Assembly: GCF_022539315.1 (NCBI RefSeq)
Contig: NC_066343.1
Span: forward strand, 49,500,973 to 49,564,972
Direction of reading: 5' to 3'
Origin: Serinus canaria
Lineage: Eukaryota > Chordata > Aves > Passeriformes > Fringillidae
DNA length: 64,000 nucleotides
The notes below the pieces were generated by a model. That model had not been told where the DNA came from, ran no database searches, and worked only from the letters and a program-made list of their open reading frames with translations. The position numbers and the translations under genes are program-made. Each line of letters begins with the position of its first letter. Position 1 is the stretch's first letter. Of this stretch, positions 37,265 to 50,722 are shown piece by piece.

Positions 37265-38354
37265 TTTCTAAACCATTTCTGAAACTCTGTTAAGATAATG
37301 CTTTCCTAATAAATTTTACAATTGCTGCCTCTAATTTTTCTTGAATTTACTGAGCACTGAAATTTTCTGTGATATTACTATTCACTCCTGAAAGAAAAGT
37401 TGAATTTCTTCTGTATTTAGAAGCAAAGAGCCCCGACAGGACAAGCCTGTGCTGTCCACAGAGCATTTGGACACTGCAGGAGCAATCAAGGTCTTGGCAT
37501 GGGAGAACAATACAGCTGAAGTCAGAGTTCAAGGATAGATGGGGTGGCTGGTAGTCCTTCCCTGGAAAGAGTCATGTGGGGCTCTCTGGAGGGGACCTAG
37601 ACAGCCTGGCTATCAAGTGTTTGCTGCACATGCAGGAGACTTCTGTTTACACCTCTTGATAAGGTTCTTTCATATTTCATCCAACCTCAGGAGATCAATT
37701 CATATGTTTGTGAACGTTTCCCTACCAGCAAAGAAAACATAGTAAAGTGTGAAGACTGCCCTCTGTGGGGAAGCAAACTGAGAAAGCTGTGACCAAGAAT
37801 GGAAGAGTAAAGAGAATATTACCATAAGAGAGAATCAGAAAATTAGAGCTGTTTAACCCATCAGGAGGGCTGCTAAATCCTCCTGTGTCATGAGGATGCT
37901 ATGGAAGCAGAAAATCTGGGTCACTGACAAAATTAATACAGTCTCCTGAAGTTCCTGATGCTTGATAGAACTGAATAACCTCAGATTCTTTGTCCATGGT
38001 GTAACAAAATATTTACTGGGTGCTGTCTTTGCTGCCTTTGAGCTAAACAGGAGTTTTCACACTGGCTACTGTGGGAACTGGGGTGTTCAGGAGGAAGAAG
38101 AAGCTTGATATGCCACTCAAAAAGAAAATTGAAATCAGGTGGAAGAGTAGTTGATAGATCTTGGCCAAAAGCTTAAAAAATGCTTTAAAAGATGCTTTAA
38201 AAATCATCATCGAAAGCTGCCAGGATAACTGAAAGGAAAGGCCTATTACTTCTAAATGAAGGTCTAGGGCCTTTTGCCATTTGACAGTTTTGAAGGTCAT
38301 TCTTTTCAGAGATGGGTTTATAAGCTTACAAAAATTAGCCTCTTTGTGTAGTCA
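37265..38354. other. Unique non-coding sequence
   Basis: No gene recognised. A small duplication of ATGCTTTAAAA occurs near 38179-38203. The unique sequence ends where CR1 similarity begins. Confidence 0.5.
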
Positions 38355-39705
38355 TCACCAAGTTTGGAGAAGTCCTCCAAGATCATTGAAGGCAACCATT
38401 AATCAAGCGCCACCACGTCCACCACTAAACCATGGCCCAAGTGCCACATCCACAAGCCTTTTGAACACTTTCATCACTTCCCTAGGCAGCCTATTCCAAT
38501 GCCTGACCACCCTTTCAATCAAGAAATTTCTCTCAGTATCTAATCTAGACCTCCTCTGGTGCAACTTGAGCTGTCTCTTCTCATTCTGTCATAGATGTTA
38601 GTTATGTGGGAGAAGAGGCTGACCCCCACCTCGCTACCCCCTCCTTTCAGGTACCTGCAGAAAGTGAAAAGGTCCCCCGAGCCTCCTTCTCTCCAGCCCC
38701 CACAGCTACTCCATGAAGGACATTCTTCAGACCCTTCATCAGCCCTGTTGATGTTCACTGTACACACTCCAGCGTCTCAGTATCATTCTCATCATATGAG
38801 CCCCGAAACTGAACACAGGATTAAAGGTGCAGCTTCACCTGAGCCAAGAACAGGAGGACAATCCCTGCCCTGCTCCTGCTGGCCACACTGTTGCTGGTAC
38901 AGGCCAGGATGCCATTGGCCTTCTTGCCCACCTGGGCACTGCTGGCTCATGTTCAGCTGCTGTCACCAGCACCCCCAGCTCCTTTTCCTGTGGGCAGCTT
39001 TGCAGCCACTCTGCCCCAGCCTGTGGCACTGCCTGGGGCTGCTGTGACCCAAGGGCAGGACCCAGCCCTGGGCCTTGTTGGACCTCACAGCACTGGCCTT
39101 GGTCCATGATCCAGCCTGTCCAGATCCCTCTGCAGAGCCTTCCTGCCCTCCAGCAGATCAGCACTCCCACCCAGCGTGGTGTCATCTTTGAGTGGATGGC
39201 GGGGGGGGCCTCAATTCATTCATCCAGATCACTGATAAAGACATTAAACAGAACCCATCCCCAATACTGAGGCCTGGGGAACACTAATGGTGACAGTTTT
39301 TCCACAAGAATGCTGTGAGAAGGTGTCTCAAATATTTTACTGAAGTCCAGGGAGAAACACCCACAGCGTTTCCCTCAACCACTGGGAGGTCTCCCTGTCA
39401 CAGAGGGAATCAGGTTGGTCAAGCTGAACCTGCCTTTCACAAACCCCTGTGGCTGGGCCTGATCCCCTGGCTGACCTGTACATGCTGTGTGATGGCACTC
39501 GGGATGATCCATGATCTTCCCTAGCACCAAGGTAAGATTCACAGGCCTTGTAGTCCCTTGAATTCTTCTTCCAGCCCTTCTTATGGATGGAGGGTCCATT
39601 TGCCAACCTCCAACCAACTGGGACTTCCCCATTTTAGCCAGGACTGCTAGTAAACAATGGAGGCTGGCTCAGAGAGCATTCCCACCACCTTCCTCAGTCA
39701 GTTTC
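38355..39705 (-). mobile_element. CR1 LINE with degenerate ORF2 (reverse transcriptase) remnant
   Basis: This is the largest transposon in the window, about 1.35 kb, 5'-truncated and in minus orientation. CR1 ORF2 encodes an endonuclease-reverse transcriptase, and only the C-terminal part remains. On the minus strand, 39186-39178 encodes the DDT of the polymerase [YF]xDD active-site box, followed by residues reading DDTTLGG then DLLEGRKALQRDLDRLD, as in CR1 RT. Further downstream, residues reading YLKGGGSEVGVSLFS lie in the frame at 38540-38767, again a CR1 C-terminal phrase. The residues just before DD are lost and frameshifts and stops break the rest. An internal deletion of roughly 100 bases seems present near 39290. 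The terminal octamer repeats are missing at 38355. The opposite-strand frames of 150 and 147 codons are shadows. It cannot be active. Confidence 0.93.
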
Positions 39706-42700
39706 TGCTAGGTATGTTTGTATTTTTTTGATGATTATCAGTACTCCTTGAAATATCACTGAGTCCTGAGGCCCAGGATACTACTCTGCCAGGCTGTAGC
39801 TAGGAAGAGTCTATGGCTGAGTATGAAGTAAACTACAGCAAATGGTTTGCATAAAAGGAGATACTGGACAGCAGTGGTCAGTGTGTGTACTGCCTCTGGA
39901 TGGGATTGAGTTAATTTTTTTTCGTAGAAGTTTTCGTGACAGTTGTGACCAAAAAGGTGTTGATGGCACAGTGGTTTAGCTGCTCTGAAGAGCATTTGCA
40001 CAGCATCAAAGCCTTCTTTGCATCTCACTTTGAGCCTCTAGAATAGATTGGAGGGAAGAAAATCTGGCAGATGATCTGAACAAGCTGAAAGCATACATCA
40101 TGTCGTACAACATCATGCTCAGCAATACAGAGGAAAAGACGAGGTGTTAGGAGGGTTAGCCATCTTTTACTCAGAAGCTCCCAGGATATCTCTCTGGCTA
40201 TGGGAGGTGCATCATTTGTTCTGGTTAATTTACTCTTTCTCTTCTTTCACTTCTCCTTCATAAGTGCCTTTTCATGCCTTTTGAAGATGGAGTTTCTATT
40301 TCAGCTTTGTCTGTCCCTGATACCCCTTTGGTGATAATAAGTGATGGGGGGAAGTGTCCAGGAATCTGTGGAGTCCTTAACTCTCTCCTTGGGTTATCCC
40401 CCAACAGCATGAAAAGTCAGCCACAGTCCTGCAAATAAAAGTGATTTTTAAGCCTAATTTTGAAAGAGTAAGACTTGTTCTTAATTTCTTAATATTGACA
40501 GGATGCATCTCATTTGTGAGAGTCATTATGAGAAAGAGCACAGATACACTTGAAATCTGACAAGTGGGTGATAGATGTGGAGGGGGGAGCTGATATGTAA
40601 GAGAATGGGAGATGAGAAACTATTGTGAAGAGGCTATGAAGGACTCAGAAAATAAAATATTTTAGGTTAAACATCCTATAGGAACAGGAGGGAGTAGAGG
40701 GAGATAAAAGAGGGTTGATTTAGTGAAGTCTGTGGGCTGACAAGAGGAATTTTGCAGGAGAATTCAAAGTGGATACAAGCTGATTGTTCTGTTTCAGTTT
40801 CTTCTATTTACTATATTCAAAACCTTCCTACTAACAAGGAAATTTTGTACTGTTACTGAATAGATGTAACAATAGAAATACCCTGCATATATGGGGCTTA
40901 TTTAGTTTATCAGGTGCTGGGAGCTGGTATATTCTTTTGTTTCAGAAAATACAGGGTGAGCTGTGCTCATTATTCACCTTTCATAACTATTTCCACAGAT
41001 GTCTCTAAGCTCACCCACTGCCTGGCTTAGATGTACAGCAACTTCACACTCAGGTGTACAAATAGAGAAACCAACAGAGAGATTTAGTAAGATTTTCAGT
41101 TAGCACATGCAAACAGACAGCAACATCTGGGAGAAAGAACAACAATAAATTTTCATAGCCATTAGAGCTTGTTCCATTTAGCCACATAGATCAACCTCAC
41201 TACAGTTTTGCATGACCAGCGCACTTGAATGCAAAATTCCAAGGATGGCACAGCCCCAACCAATAAAAAAGTGTTTTTCCTCAGCCAGCCATGCACTTGT
41301 AGAAGGCTCAGACTGAATGCCCTGGTTGTTTTTGCTTGCAAAAACCAACAAAAAAGTGTGTGTCATTCAAGCTCACTGGAAAAATCTGGTGCTGACACTG
41401 GAGAGGGGCAGCTTGCAGCCTGACTAGCTGGAGACACTGTGCACACTGAATTCTTTCCCATACATGTATTTCATTGTGCTGCAAGCTCTTCAGTACCTGC
41501 CAAAAAGAAACAGAGGTACCGGTTGCTCCAAGTGGCAGAGTGTACAATTTATACCTTTTGTTCACAGTTTATATCATAAGCACCCCCATATTTGGCTTGT
41601 GAGGCAGAGAGGTCATATTTGCCTTTTGAAGTGTGCACTCTAAGTGACAGGGAATGGGCCAGAGGAGAAGAAATTGGGCAGCTGCCTTTTGCCTGGGGTA
41701 CAAATTCAACATCATAGCTGCCACAAATCTGGTGGTCCAGGATGGTAAAAGACAAAGTGGGACAAACACTCTACATGGGGCAAGTAGAGGCTAGGAGACT
41801 CCCAAGGGCAGACCTAGAGATGAACTTCAGAGTCAGTGGAAAGAGAGAACAATTTCTGATGGATCTGGAGCACACAGTGGAGAGAATGCTAAATTGCAAG
41901 AAGCCATTAAAAACATGGTCTGAAGGAAAATCTCTTGAAAAGGACCTGCCTCGGTAAGCAGATAGCAGGGGGAAAACAAAACTTATGAAAACCTATATCT
42001 TGTCTAAGAGATAAGAGCTGATGAATTTTAAAAGGAATGTTGCTGTACTTTGGGTTTTAAAATGTTAGCTCTTCTACTTTGGGTTCTGGGAATAATTCAT
42101 GCTGGAAACAAGAGGTTTTTTGAGATTTTCCATGTGTTGACTCCCAAAGCAAGGTACAGGTCTGGGTATGGGTCAAGATCCCACAGTGCATCCTCCCTCT
42201 ATGCTCCACTAGAGTGTCCAAAAAAGATTGTTTGTAAAAAGCTGGTTCTGGTAGGATCATAATGAGTACATGAGGTAAGGAAAATCAACAGGCATACACG
42301 AAGGCATCCAATTCCAGATCCCCATGGCATTGGCTCTGTGTTTGGTTGCTGAGGAGTTTTCAAAATATACTACCGTGTTGAGCACGAAGTTGGACAGTGA
42401 CAGGTAAGAGCAGGTCTGCCCAAGAAAACTTGTACTAAGCTGGTGTTGCTACTGTGATTCTGTCTTACCTCCCTGACTAAACACACTTCCCCATGCTAAG
42501 TACTTGCAATTTCAAACAGAGGAAAGGAGTATTGATAAGATTGAAGTACCAAGATGGCTAGTTTAATGAGACATATAAATATCTTTTGTACATATTTATC
42601 AACATATGTTTACAGAGACACAAGTCCTACCAGGAAATTTGGGACAGGATAGCTCTTCAAGTTTGTAGGAAATAGCTAGAGAGATTAACCAATGTACCAC

Positions 42701-43111
42701 ACCAGTTATTTGCATAATTGTTTCAGAATCGTTCTAGTACCAACTAGTGCCAATGTTTCAGAAATTTTTCTTTTCTTCAGTTGGAATTGCTCCCCTGCAA
42801 AACATATCCCTTGACATAAAGTAGGAGTTGTTCTGTTTACAGTGATTTTGCAAACAGTGATGAGCCACTGAAAAACATCCTCTTAGCTGTGGCAGAAGGG
42901 CAACACTCCTCTAGCAGAAGGGATGTGTATGGCATTCTTTACAAAAGCAAACTTTCCTGACACTGGAGGGTGTTTTATTCCAGTACATCAGATATCAGCC
43001 TGTACAGAAGGTATGTACAGTTTACTGTACACTATTATTACTAAATTATAACAGGACAGAACTAGAAAGTGCTCATCTTAAACTGATTTTGAGGGGCACA
43101 ATTTCTTCTTG

Positions 43112-43153
43112 TGCCTCTAAATACTGACTCAAATGCCTCTAAATACTGACTCA
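43112..43153. repeat. 20-bp direct repeat, period 22
   Basis: TGCCTCTAAATACTGACTCA occurs at 43112-43131 and 43134-43153 with two bases between. The identical copies indicate a recent tandem duplication. Confidence 0.9.
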
Positions 43154-46100
43154 CTCTTGTACCACACCCAAAATACACAAGTTCAGTTCCCTCCTGTAGC
43201 TCTTGCCTAAGTACTAAAGTCTGTTCTAAAATTGGTGAACACAGCTAAGATCTTAATGATCTTGACAGCAGCTTACTAGGATAGAAATCTTCCTCTTCCC
43301 ACATGTCTAGTCTTCAAGTTAAATTTCAGTGACCTTCAGAAATTATGTTTTTATAAAATTGGCAGACAATTTTCAAAATAATGGTTGTACTGTATGAATG
43401 CATCTCCTTCCTTTTTCCTGTGCAGTTGCATAAAAAAATTCCACCTGTGAGGGAATATGACAGGTGTGTCTGCAGCAGCCACAGGAAACATGCGCATTCT
43501 TTCTTTTTCAAAAAGCTTCCAAGAAAAATTAAAAGATACATACTGTGCTTATGCAAGAAAAGTTAACAAAAGTTAACAGTGTTTCCTGGGTCACCATTTT
43601 GGAAGCAAGTGAAAGAGCTTGGGACCCCTTTTGTCAGCATGACTGCACTCATGTAGGGGAACAGACCCCTACATGCTAATAAAGAAGGGGAGAAAAACTT
43701 CAGTAAGAACCTTTTCAGAGTCTTGAGATTACAGCTGATTAAGGACCGTCAGCAAGGTAGAATTTGGATATAGCCTCACATAAGAAGTGCTGATGAAAAT
43801 ACTTCCTTGCTAACATCCTAGCTAACACTCAGCTGTGGGCTTAGGATGAAATGTCACACAAAAACCCTGTACAGGTCCAAGAAATTTGGTGCTTGTATCA
43901 AAAATATTTTAAACATTTCTGAAGCCCTGGCATTGCATTGGGTTTTTTTCTTGTAAAATTATCTAAGGAGAGACAATGACTGAAAGCCTTTCTTAAGACT
44001 CCTCATGCCATTAACCTGTCAGTGATTGGCTAAGAAGAAATCGGGGTCAAAACTCCATGCATAAATGAAATCCTGGCAAAGGAAATACAGTTAATTTAAA
44101 TAAAAGTGGATTTTGTCTCTTCCTTTCTGATATTCTTGAGCTGCAATAAGAAACACATATTACAGAGCTGTTCTGAAGAAAAATCAGTAGCTGTTCCCAA
44201 ACCTACTTTGACAAGTGTCAAAAGAGATGACAAAACAACAAATGTCTTGGTTCAATGTATTAGAAAGGGAAGAAAATGTATGTTTCATAATATTTGCAGG
44301 CCAGCGTCCCTTAATGTCACAAATCTTGTGTTAGGACGGTCTGGGGGTCATTGTCCACAAAGGTGGTTAAATTCTAGAGAGTCACCAAAACATGGGATTA
44401 GGGACAATCTCCAGAAGAAACCCACCACGCAGGGAAAAGACTTCTCTCTTTAGACAGGGACTGTCTCACAGCTGAGACACAGGCCCCCAGATCAACAACC
44501 ATTATGACACTCTTGCTCATTCTTCACTGTTTGTTCCCCACTCCTGGGACAGATTTACAAATGGGCTGCAGCTCTCCCTCCAGCACGCTGGTGCCTCCAT
44601 CCCAGCCTTCCCTCCAGCCAGCAGCATGCCTGGAGTCCAGACCTCCCTTCTGTGTGGGAGAGCTCTGCTTGCTCCCCGTGACTGGCTGAAGCCAGGGGGA
44701 AGTCTTGCATTTTTGCATGCCGAATGCCTAATACTACATGCTAAATGAGACCTATTTTTTATAGGTAGTTCAAAGTCCTGGTATGTGTCACCTAACACAG
44801 CCAGCTGCATTGCTCCAATCACTCAGATTCCTAGGAAATCTGGGACCTCTCCACCACACCATACCAGGACAACAAAAGCTGTTTTCATAGACTTTGGCAA
44901 CTTTTATGAGGCTGAAATAATCACAAACATTTTGGGGTGTGCCACAAACTATCCAATTCTCATTATAATTTCTCCACAGTGTTTAAAATGTTGCTTTTAG
45001 TCTGTCACATAATGCCCCTTCTAGCAAGTAAAAAAAAAATTCTAATGTGTGTATCTTTATGCATATGTTCTCTGAGTTTGCATGAAGCAAGTATAGACGG
45101 ACAAATACAATCTGCTACTAAGGGAGCTGGATATGAGGACTGACTTTTTCTTTTGCTTTAAACATCACTATGTTCATTACTCATTTTAAGGCCTATGATT
45201 TATGATAGGAGCCAGAGGATGGAAAATAAAAGGAGGGTCTTTGTACTACCTCCTTGTACCTCCACGGTGCCTTTTTTTATGTAGTGGGATACATTTCCTG
45301 GATTCCATCAGATATAGTCATAGTATGAATGCAGTTGCAATAATTGAAAAAAAAAAGCTAGAAGTATAAGATTATAAATCCAGGTTTAGTCCATATAAAT
45401 ATCAAAACTCCCTCAACTGGTGACAGCATCAGAAAAAATCTGGCAAACACCAGGGATAGTCAAGTTGCTGCATTTAATAATCAAAGACTTGACACCACAG
45501 TGTAAATAACAGATTTTTACCTCTTACTGTGTATTTCAGATCGTGATGTCACATACAGAAACCTTGGTACAGCATCTGATGTCACCTTCCTTTCCCAAAC
45601 ATACCAGCTAAATCACTAAAAACTACCTGTAAAGGACCATTTTTTTCCTGTTAGCAAAGAAGCGTTGAGAAAAAGATTCTGTAAGACACAGAGCATACAA
45701 TGTGTTCTTGCAAGGAAAGATGATATGTGTGATGTCAGCTTACTGAAGAATTACTTGGCAGATGGAGGTGAAACAACAAAACCCGTAAGACCCAGCTCAA
45801 ACTTCGAAGGGCCTCGTGGTTAATTGCACTGCAGCTGTCCAGCAGCCAGCCCTGGAACAGGCCAAGCCACTTCTTTACACCTCCAGCAGTACTTCATATC
45901 TTATTTATGCCTAAAGTTTGTAGGTTATTTACATTTGAATGTTTGCAGCAGTTCCTGCTCTGCAATCAAGAAAAATCTATGCTCAGAATTCCCCCACGAG
46001 CTCTCATTTCTTCACAGTTCCCTTGATAACCAGACTGCATGGTGCAGCTGGACAGAATTTTAAATATGCGTTTCTTATGCCATCTGCATGTTTCCTCTAG

Positions 46101-46909
46101 CAGTCTGCCATCCCCCCTCGCACCAGGCGGAGAGCAGCTAACAGAACTGAGAAAACCTTTCCATTTCTTACAACTTTTTTCATATTTTCACATGAGAGAT
46201 GAAGCAAAAATAACTCCTTTTGCCCTGTATTTCACTAATCACAGAAACACTTTAGTGAAGGTGAAAAGCGTGTGAGATGTAGATAATGTCTGAACACAAA
46301 AAAACTAAAGCCCTTTTTGGAGATTCAAGCCCAGGATACACATAATAAATTGGCTTATCTCTTTTGGTCATTTCAGATGGATCAAACAATAGAAAGACAG
46401 AAACTGCAAGACAAATGACTAGTTTGTCTCTGTTTCTGGGTACTTCTCTGTCAGACCCTACAGAATTGTAGTTCTCAAGACCACTGATGATCAAGGAGGT
46501 TGAGGTCTCTGGGAAAGACCCTCAGGCTGTGTACTTCATTGTAGTATGCTCAACTCTCCTGAAACAGCAAGAGGCAGGTCTAAATGTTTCTCTTCAAACA
46601 TTTTTTATTGATTGGATAATCTCATACACCAGGTGTGATTTGGCTCCTTTGGTGACTGAACTGTTTTTAACATAGCAGTTCTACAAAAAGAATTGCTGTG
46701 TTAAAACATTTTCTGAGTTAGAGTATTTGTGTCCATTTCTATAAACACTAAATTGTGTTTCTAATTTTTTCTACTACATGGATTGTTTCCACTCCTCCCA
46801 CAGCATAATGAACAAATGTGGAGCCTGTATTTGAAATATGCTTTCAAAACTTCAGTTATCAATAGTATATCTGGATAGATTCAATTTCCAGATACATACT
46901 TGCCTGTTA

Positions 46910-46936
46910 TTTGGTAAGTAATTGATACTTACCAAA
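46910..46936. repeat. Small inverted repeat (11-bp arms)
   Basis: TTTGGTAAGTA (46910-46920) pairs exactly with TACTTACCAAA (46926-46936) around the five-base loop ATTGA. The left arm contains a GTAAGT splice-donor-like core, and by symmetry so does the minus strand. No exon accompanies it. Confidence 0.75.
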
Positions 46937-48164
46937 AATTACATGATTTTTACAAACATCCAAATTATTGCAAGGATGATCATTTATGACCTTGTTTCTC
47001 TCATGACAAAAGAGATACTTGGCAAGAACAACAGAAGATGTGTGTATTTGTGCTATGATATGGTCTTCTCTGAAATTATAACATAGTCATGTCCAGTCAT
47101 TTCTTTTTCTAGCCTTCCCTGACCATGGGAAGATCAGATTTTATGCTGCTTTGGCCCACAGAGATACCAATTAATGGCTCTGATTTCCACTGTGAAGAAA
47201 AATACACTGGAAAAGCAAACAAAACCTATGATTGCTTCAATGAGTCATGCATAAGAATCCCAACTTCTGACTTACACACCTCAACCAACTCAAAGCACTG
47301 CTTCACACCAGGAGAATCTGATGCATTCATTCCCCTGTGAGGTCTAGTTTCTTAATCATGCTGGGTCTGTTTTTCATACAGGTAGCAGTGATTAGTAAGA
47401 TTTGTTTCATGAATTCAGAACCAATTTTAGTAAACTGGAACTGTGTTTCTTCAATAGGCATTTAGTGTAGTGTGTCATCTTGTCAGATGAGTACTCTCTG
47501 CTGACTAACACATATTGCAATAAAACTCATAGTAACTTACAATATAGTACCTTTTAATAAGTTTTATGAAAAATATTGAAACTATAAATAATCCCAGCCC
47601 AAAATAAACCATTGCTTAAACCAATGCCTAGAAACATGTACAGGATCAAGAAATGATCTCTGCTGTATTTCCATTGCACTGGTTGCACCCATGTGGACAT
47701 GTATGCAAACAAAGTGTCAACTCTGTCTGAAGGGGCAAAGCTACGAGGGGTGTGTTTATATCATGGACTCCCTACAGAATTCAAATCCCTTTGTTGCTTA
47801 GTTTTCTTTTTAAATCTGATTGACAGCAATTTTCAGAGCTCAAAACTGCCTCAGCTAGGATGATAGGACTTCATACTTTGCTATTGGTCCATTTATGCTA
47901 TCAAGAGAATCTTCCATTATAAACATCAAATTAGACCAATTTATTTCTTTTCTGAATAGGTGGAGCTGACAAAAATTTCCACCATTAATTTTAAACCTAA
48001 TCCTCTTTTTTTTTTTTAACTAACACTGAAACTGTTTACACAATGTGGAAACTAGTGAAGAAGACTATATTCATTAATATTTTCATTACTCTAGTTATCT
48101 ATAGACATGGATTTCTAATGTTTCAATTCCACCAGCAGACCTTTCTGAAAAATAACTCTCCATC

Positions 48165-48249
48165 AAAAAGGTACATAAATTTTTAGGTAGAAGGGCCCAT
48201 CAGAAAAAGGTACATAAATTTTTAGGTAGAAGGGCCCATCAGAAAAAGG
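48165..48249. repeat. 39-bp exact tandem duplication
   Basis: A 39-base unit (start AAAAAGGTACATAAATTTTT, end GGGCCCATCAG) occurs at 48165-48203 and 48204-48242. The first seven bases recur a third time at 48243-48249. The copies are identical, so the duplication is young. The shared AAAAAGG at each junction is probably the microhomology used. Confidence 0.95.
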
Positions 48250-49441
48250 GCCTCATCTTTTTCCTAGACACACAGTGCAGATGATTACCTAGTAAAAGCA
48301 ACATAATTTGAAAAGAGGTGTTTTGATATGTTTCTGAGATAAGAGAGGAACAGGGGGTGACAACCTCCTACCCCTTCCTGTCTTTGCTGAATCTTGAAGG
48401 ACCATAAGAATATCTTCAGCTCTGTTCAGCCCCCTTGCAGCACTGTACTAATCCTCTCCACATCTTGTACAAATATGATAACCACTAACCTAGGGCAGAG
48501 TGCACTTTCCTATATTAAGCCAATGGTAATATAAACAGAAACAGAGGAGACAAGGCCTTAACAAAGCTTAAATAAGGGCCAAAATTCAGTGGCCCAGCAA
48601 GGGAGAGGTAATGTCTAAATTGGTTATTTTTCTTGGGATTCTTGCCTTTTTATTTTGATTGATTTGAACACAGATCTTGTCATAGCTGACCAGATTACTT
48701 CACCCCCAGAACTGTTGTCACAGCCTTTTACGTACTTGCAGTTCTGTCACCAACATCAAACACTTAGTACAGACAAGCCCTCACGTATTGTCTTTAAATG
48801 GAGTGACTGGGGAAGTAGTGTTTGTGAAGCAATAGAAGGAGTAGATTCATTCATTTCTCAGCCTCGGCTGTTTTTGAACCATTCCCAACAGTTACCTCTT
48901 TAATTCAAATTTGAAATGTAAGAAGAGATACTCTATAGCCTGTTCCAGCTATAAAATCATATTTTCCTTCTTATTCTGAGTGTCTGCAATTGTTCTCTCA
49001 TAGTGCTTAACCTTTAAAGTCAGGAGGTCACTTGGAGGTTCTCCAGTCTGAAATGTGAATGTCCATATTTAAAATACAGAAACCCTTTTAAAAGGATGAA
49101 GGTATTTTTATTTGAAAGCCCAGTTTATAATGACTGTTGTCCATCAACCCAGAGCTACTTTCTTGCCAGAGATCTTTATTGTTTCTTTCTTATTACATGG
49201 TATAACAATTCTTTGGTACTCATTTCCTGAAGAAGATTACTTTTCAGTATCAAACTTCGCCAACAGGACTTTTTTGGGCCAAAGTCTGCAAATCTGCATT
49301 GCAATGAAGCAGGGCAGCTTTCCAGGCGTTGCTGACTGCAGAGAAAAATCTGATGTCTGTTCTAGTGTTTCTTTCTCTGCACATTTACTGCTGATCATGA
49401 ATGTACGCGCTCTGGGCTGTACTCATCTTAGAGTTTCTTGC

Positions 49442-49488
49442 AATGAAACACAAAACCAAGAGAAACCTGACTGGTTTTGGGTTTCATT
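49442..49488. repeat. Imperfect hairpin, 17-bp arms, 13-base loop
   Basis: AATGAAACACAAAACCA (49442-49458) pairs with TGGTTTTGGGTTTCATT (49472-49488) with one A-G mismatch. Weaker pairing continues outward through TTTC and GAAA. It could be a chance inverted repeat or a stem-loop RNA, and there is no conservation evidence either way. Confidence 0.75.
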
Positions 49489-50693
49489 ACGAAATCCAAA
49501 CTCAGTCCCATTTTTTTTAAAGTTTGCTAACATTCTCCATGTCTTTGAAATAAAGTGGGTGCACTTATGACTCAGCTTGGCAGATTTAAGGTATCGTATT
49601 GAAGCAGGTATTTGATTAAAAAAAAGGTGCATCAGAATGAGCTAGAGTTAAGGTAACATTTTTTTAGATGCACCACAGCAACCTAGAAGCCCCATTATCA
49701 AAACTAACTACTTCCATATGCTAAACATTTGTAATAGAGGGGCCAAACTCCCTTTGACACAACAAATACTAACTCAATTAAATGAAGCATATTCAATAAT
49801 GATATAATCATAATATCAGATTGGTATCTTTGCTGTTTCTCTCTGTAGATCATTTCAGTTGTGGCTTTCACCAGCAAGTAAAATTTCTTGTTTTATTGCC
49901 ACATATTAAAAATAATGTTGTGGATCAATGTGGATAATAGCATTGTGAAAGAGACCTTGTGTTTTCTGAATTTGTCTTGTAGTGTGTAGCTGTGCATCAC
50001 ACCGGAGGACTGGACCTGATGTTACACTTGGTTCCCTCCACATCCACATCCTTTTATTCATCCTCAATGTACCAAGAGCCTGATGGCCAGCAAAGTCCAA
50101 GGATGGAAAGAAAATTGACTCTTTCGTATTCTTCTAAGACTCAAAAATGGCTCATTCTTCTTGGAGGTCTTAGTTTGAAACTTCTTACTGAGCCTGAGAA
50201 ACAACACAAAAGTTTTTTCAAAACCTGATAAATTCCTACAAAAACTCTCAGCTCAAAGTAAATACTAAAATTTTTAAAGTCACTTTTAAGTGAAATTCTG
50301 AATTCCTTGTCATATTTACCCTATAAAATTACCTACAGAATCACTGTTGTGTGGTCAACAACTACATAATCCCACTAAGAAACTCAGACTTAAAGAAAGA
50401 TTTTTTCAGAAGAAGATTACTAGAGAAATAATCTAAAATCTGGGTGTACAGAGGAAGACATCACTGCAAAGTATTTTAGTCAGGGTTGTGAGGATAATCC
50501 ATAATTCAGAGTAGCTAGGTGAAAAAATTTCTCTCTGGCTGGGCATGTAATTGACAGAGATGTCATGTATTTTCCTTGGTGTTTGATTTTTTTATTTCCT
50601 TCTGGAAGGGTATACAATAAATAGACAGGTCTTACCACCTGTACAGTTGCTCATTAGGTCTTCTTTTTCAAAAAGTTGATACATGTGTGATAA

Positions 50694-50722
50694 TTCTGAT
50701 GTCTTTTATAGAGACATCAGAA
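50694..50722. repeat. Small inverted repeat (11-bp arms, 7-base loop)
   Basis: TTCTGATGTCT (50694-50704) and AGACATCAGAA (50712-50722) are exact reverse complements around TTTATAG. Imperfect pairing extends a few bases outward (TGATAA against ATCATAA). Confidence 0.7.

Larger units (their letters stand above)
39706..48164. other. Unique non-coding sequence
   Basis: No gene or transposon recognised. Local items are a 22-bp-period duplication at 43112-43153, a GC-richer patch at about 44540-44700 with overlapping frames on both strands but no recognisable protein, and an 11-bp-arm hairpin at 46910-46936. Frames of up to 115 codons (44106-44453 plus) lack family signatures. Confidence 0.55.

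Noticed and set aside
38595..39270. Overlapping plus-strand open frames of 150 and 147 codons
   Set aside because: They lie wholly on the antisense strand of a CR1 LINE and are shadows of its GC-rich ORF2, not a gene.
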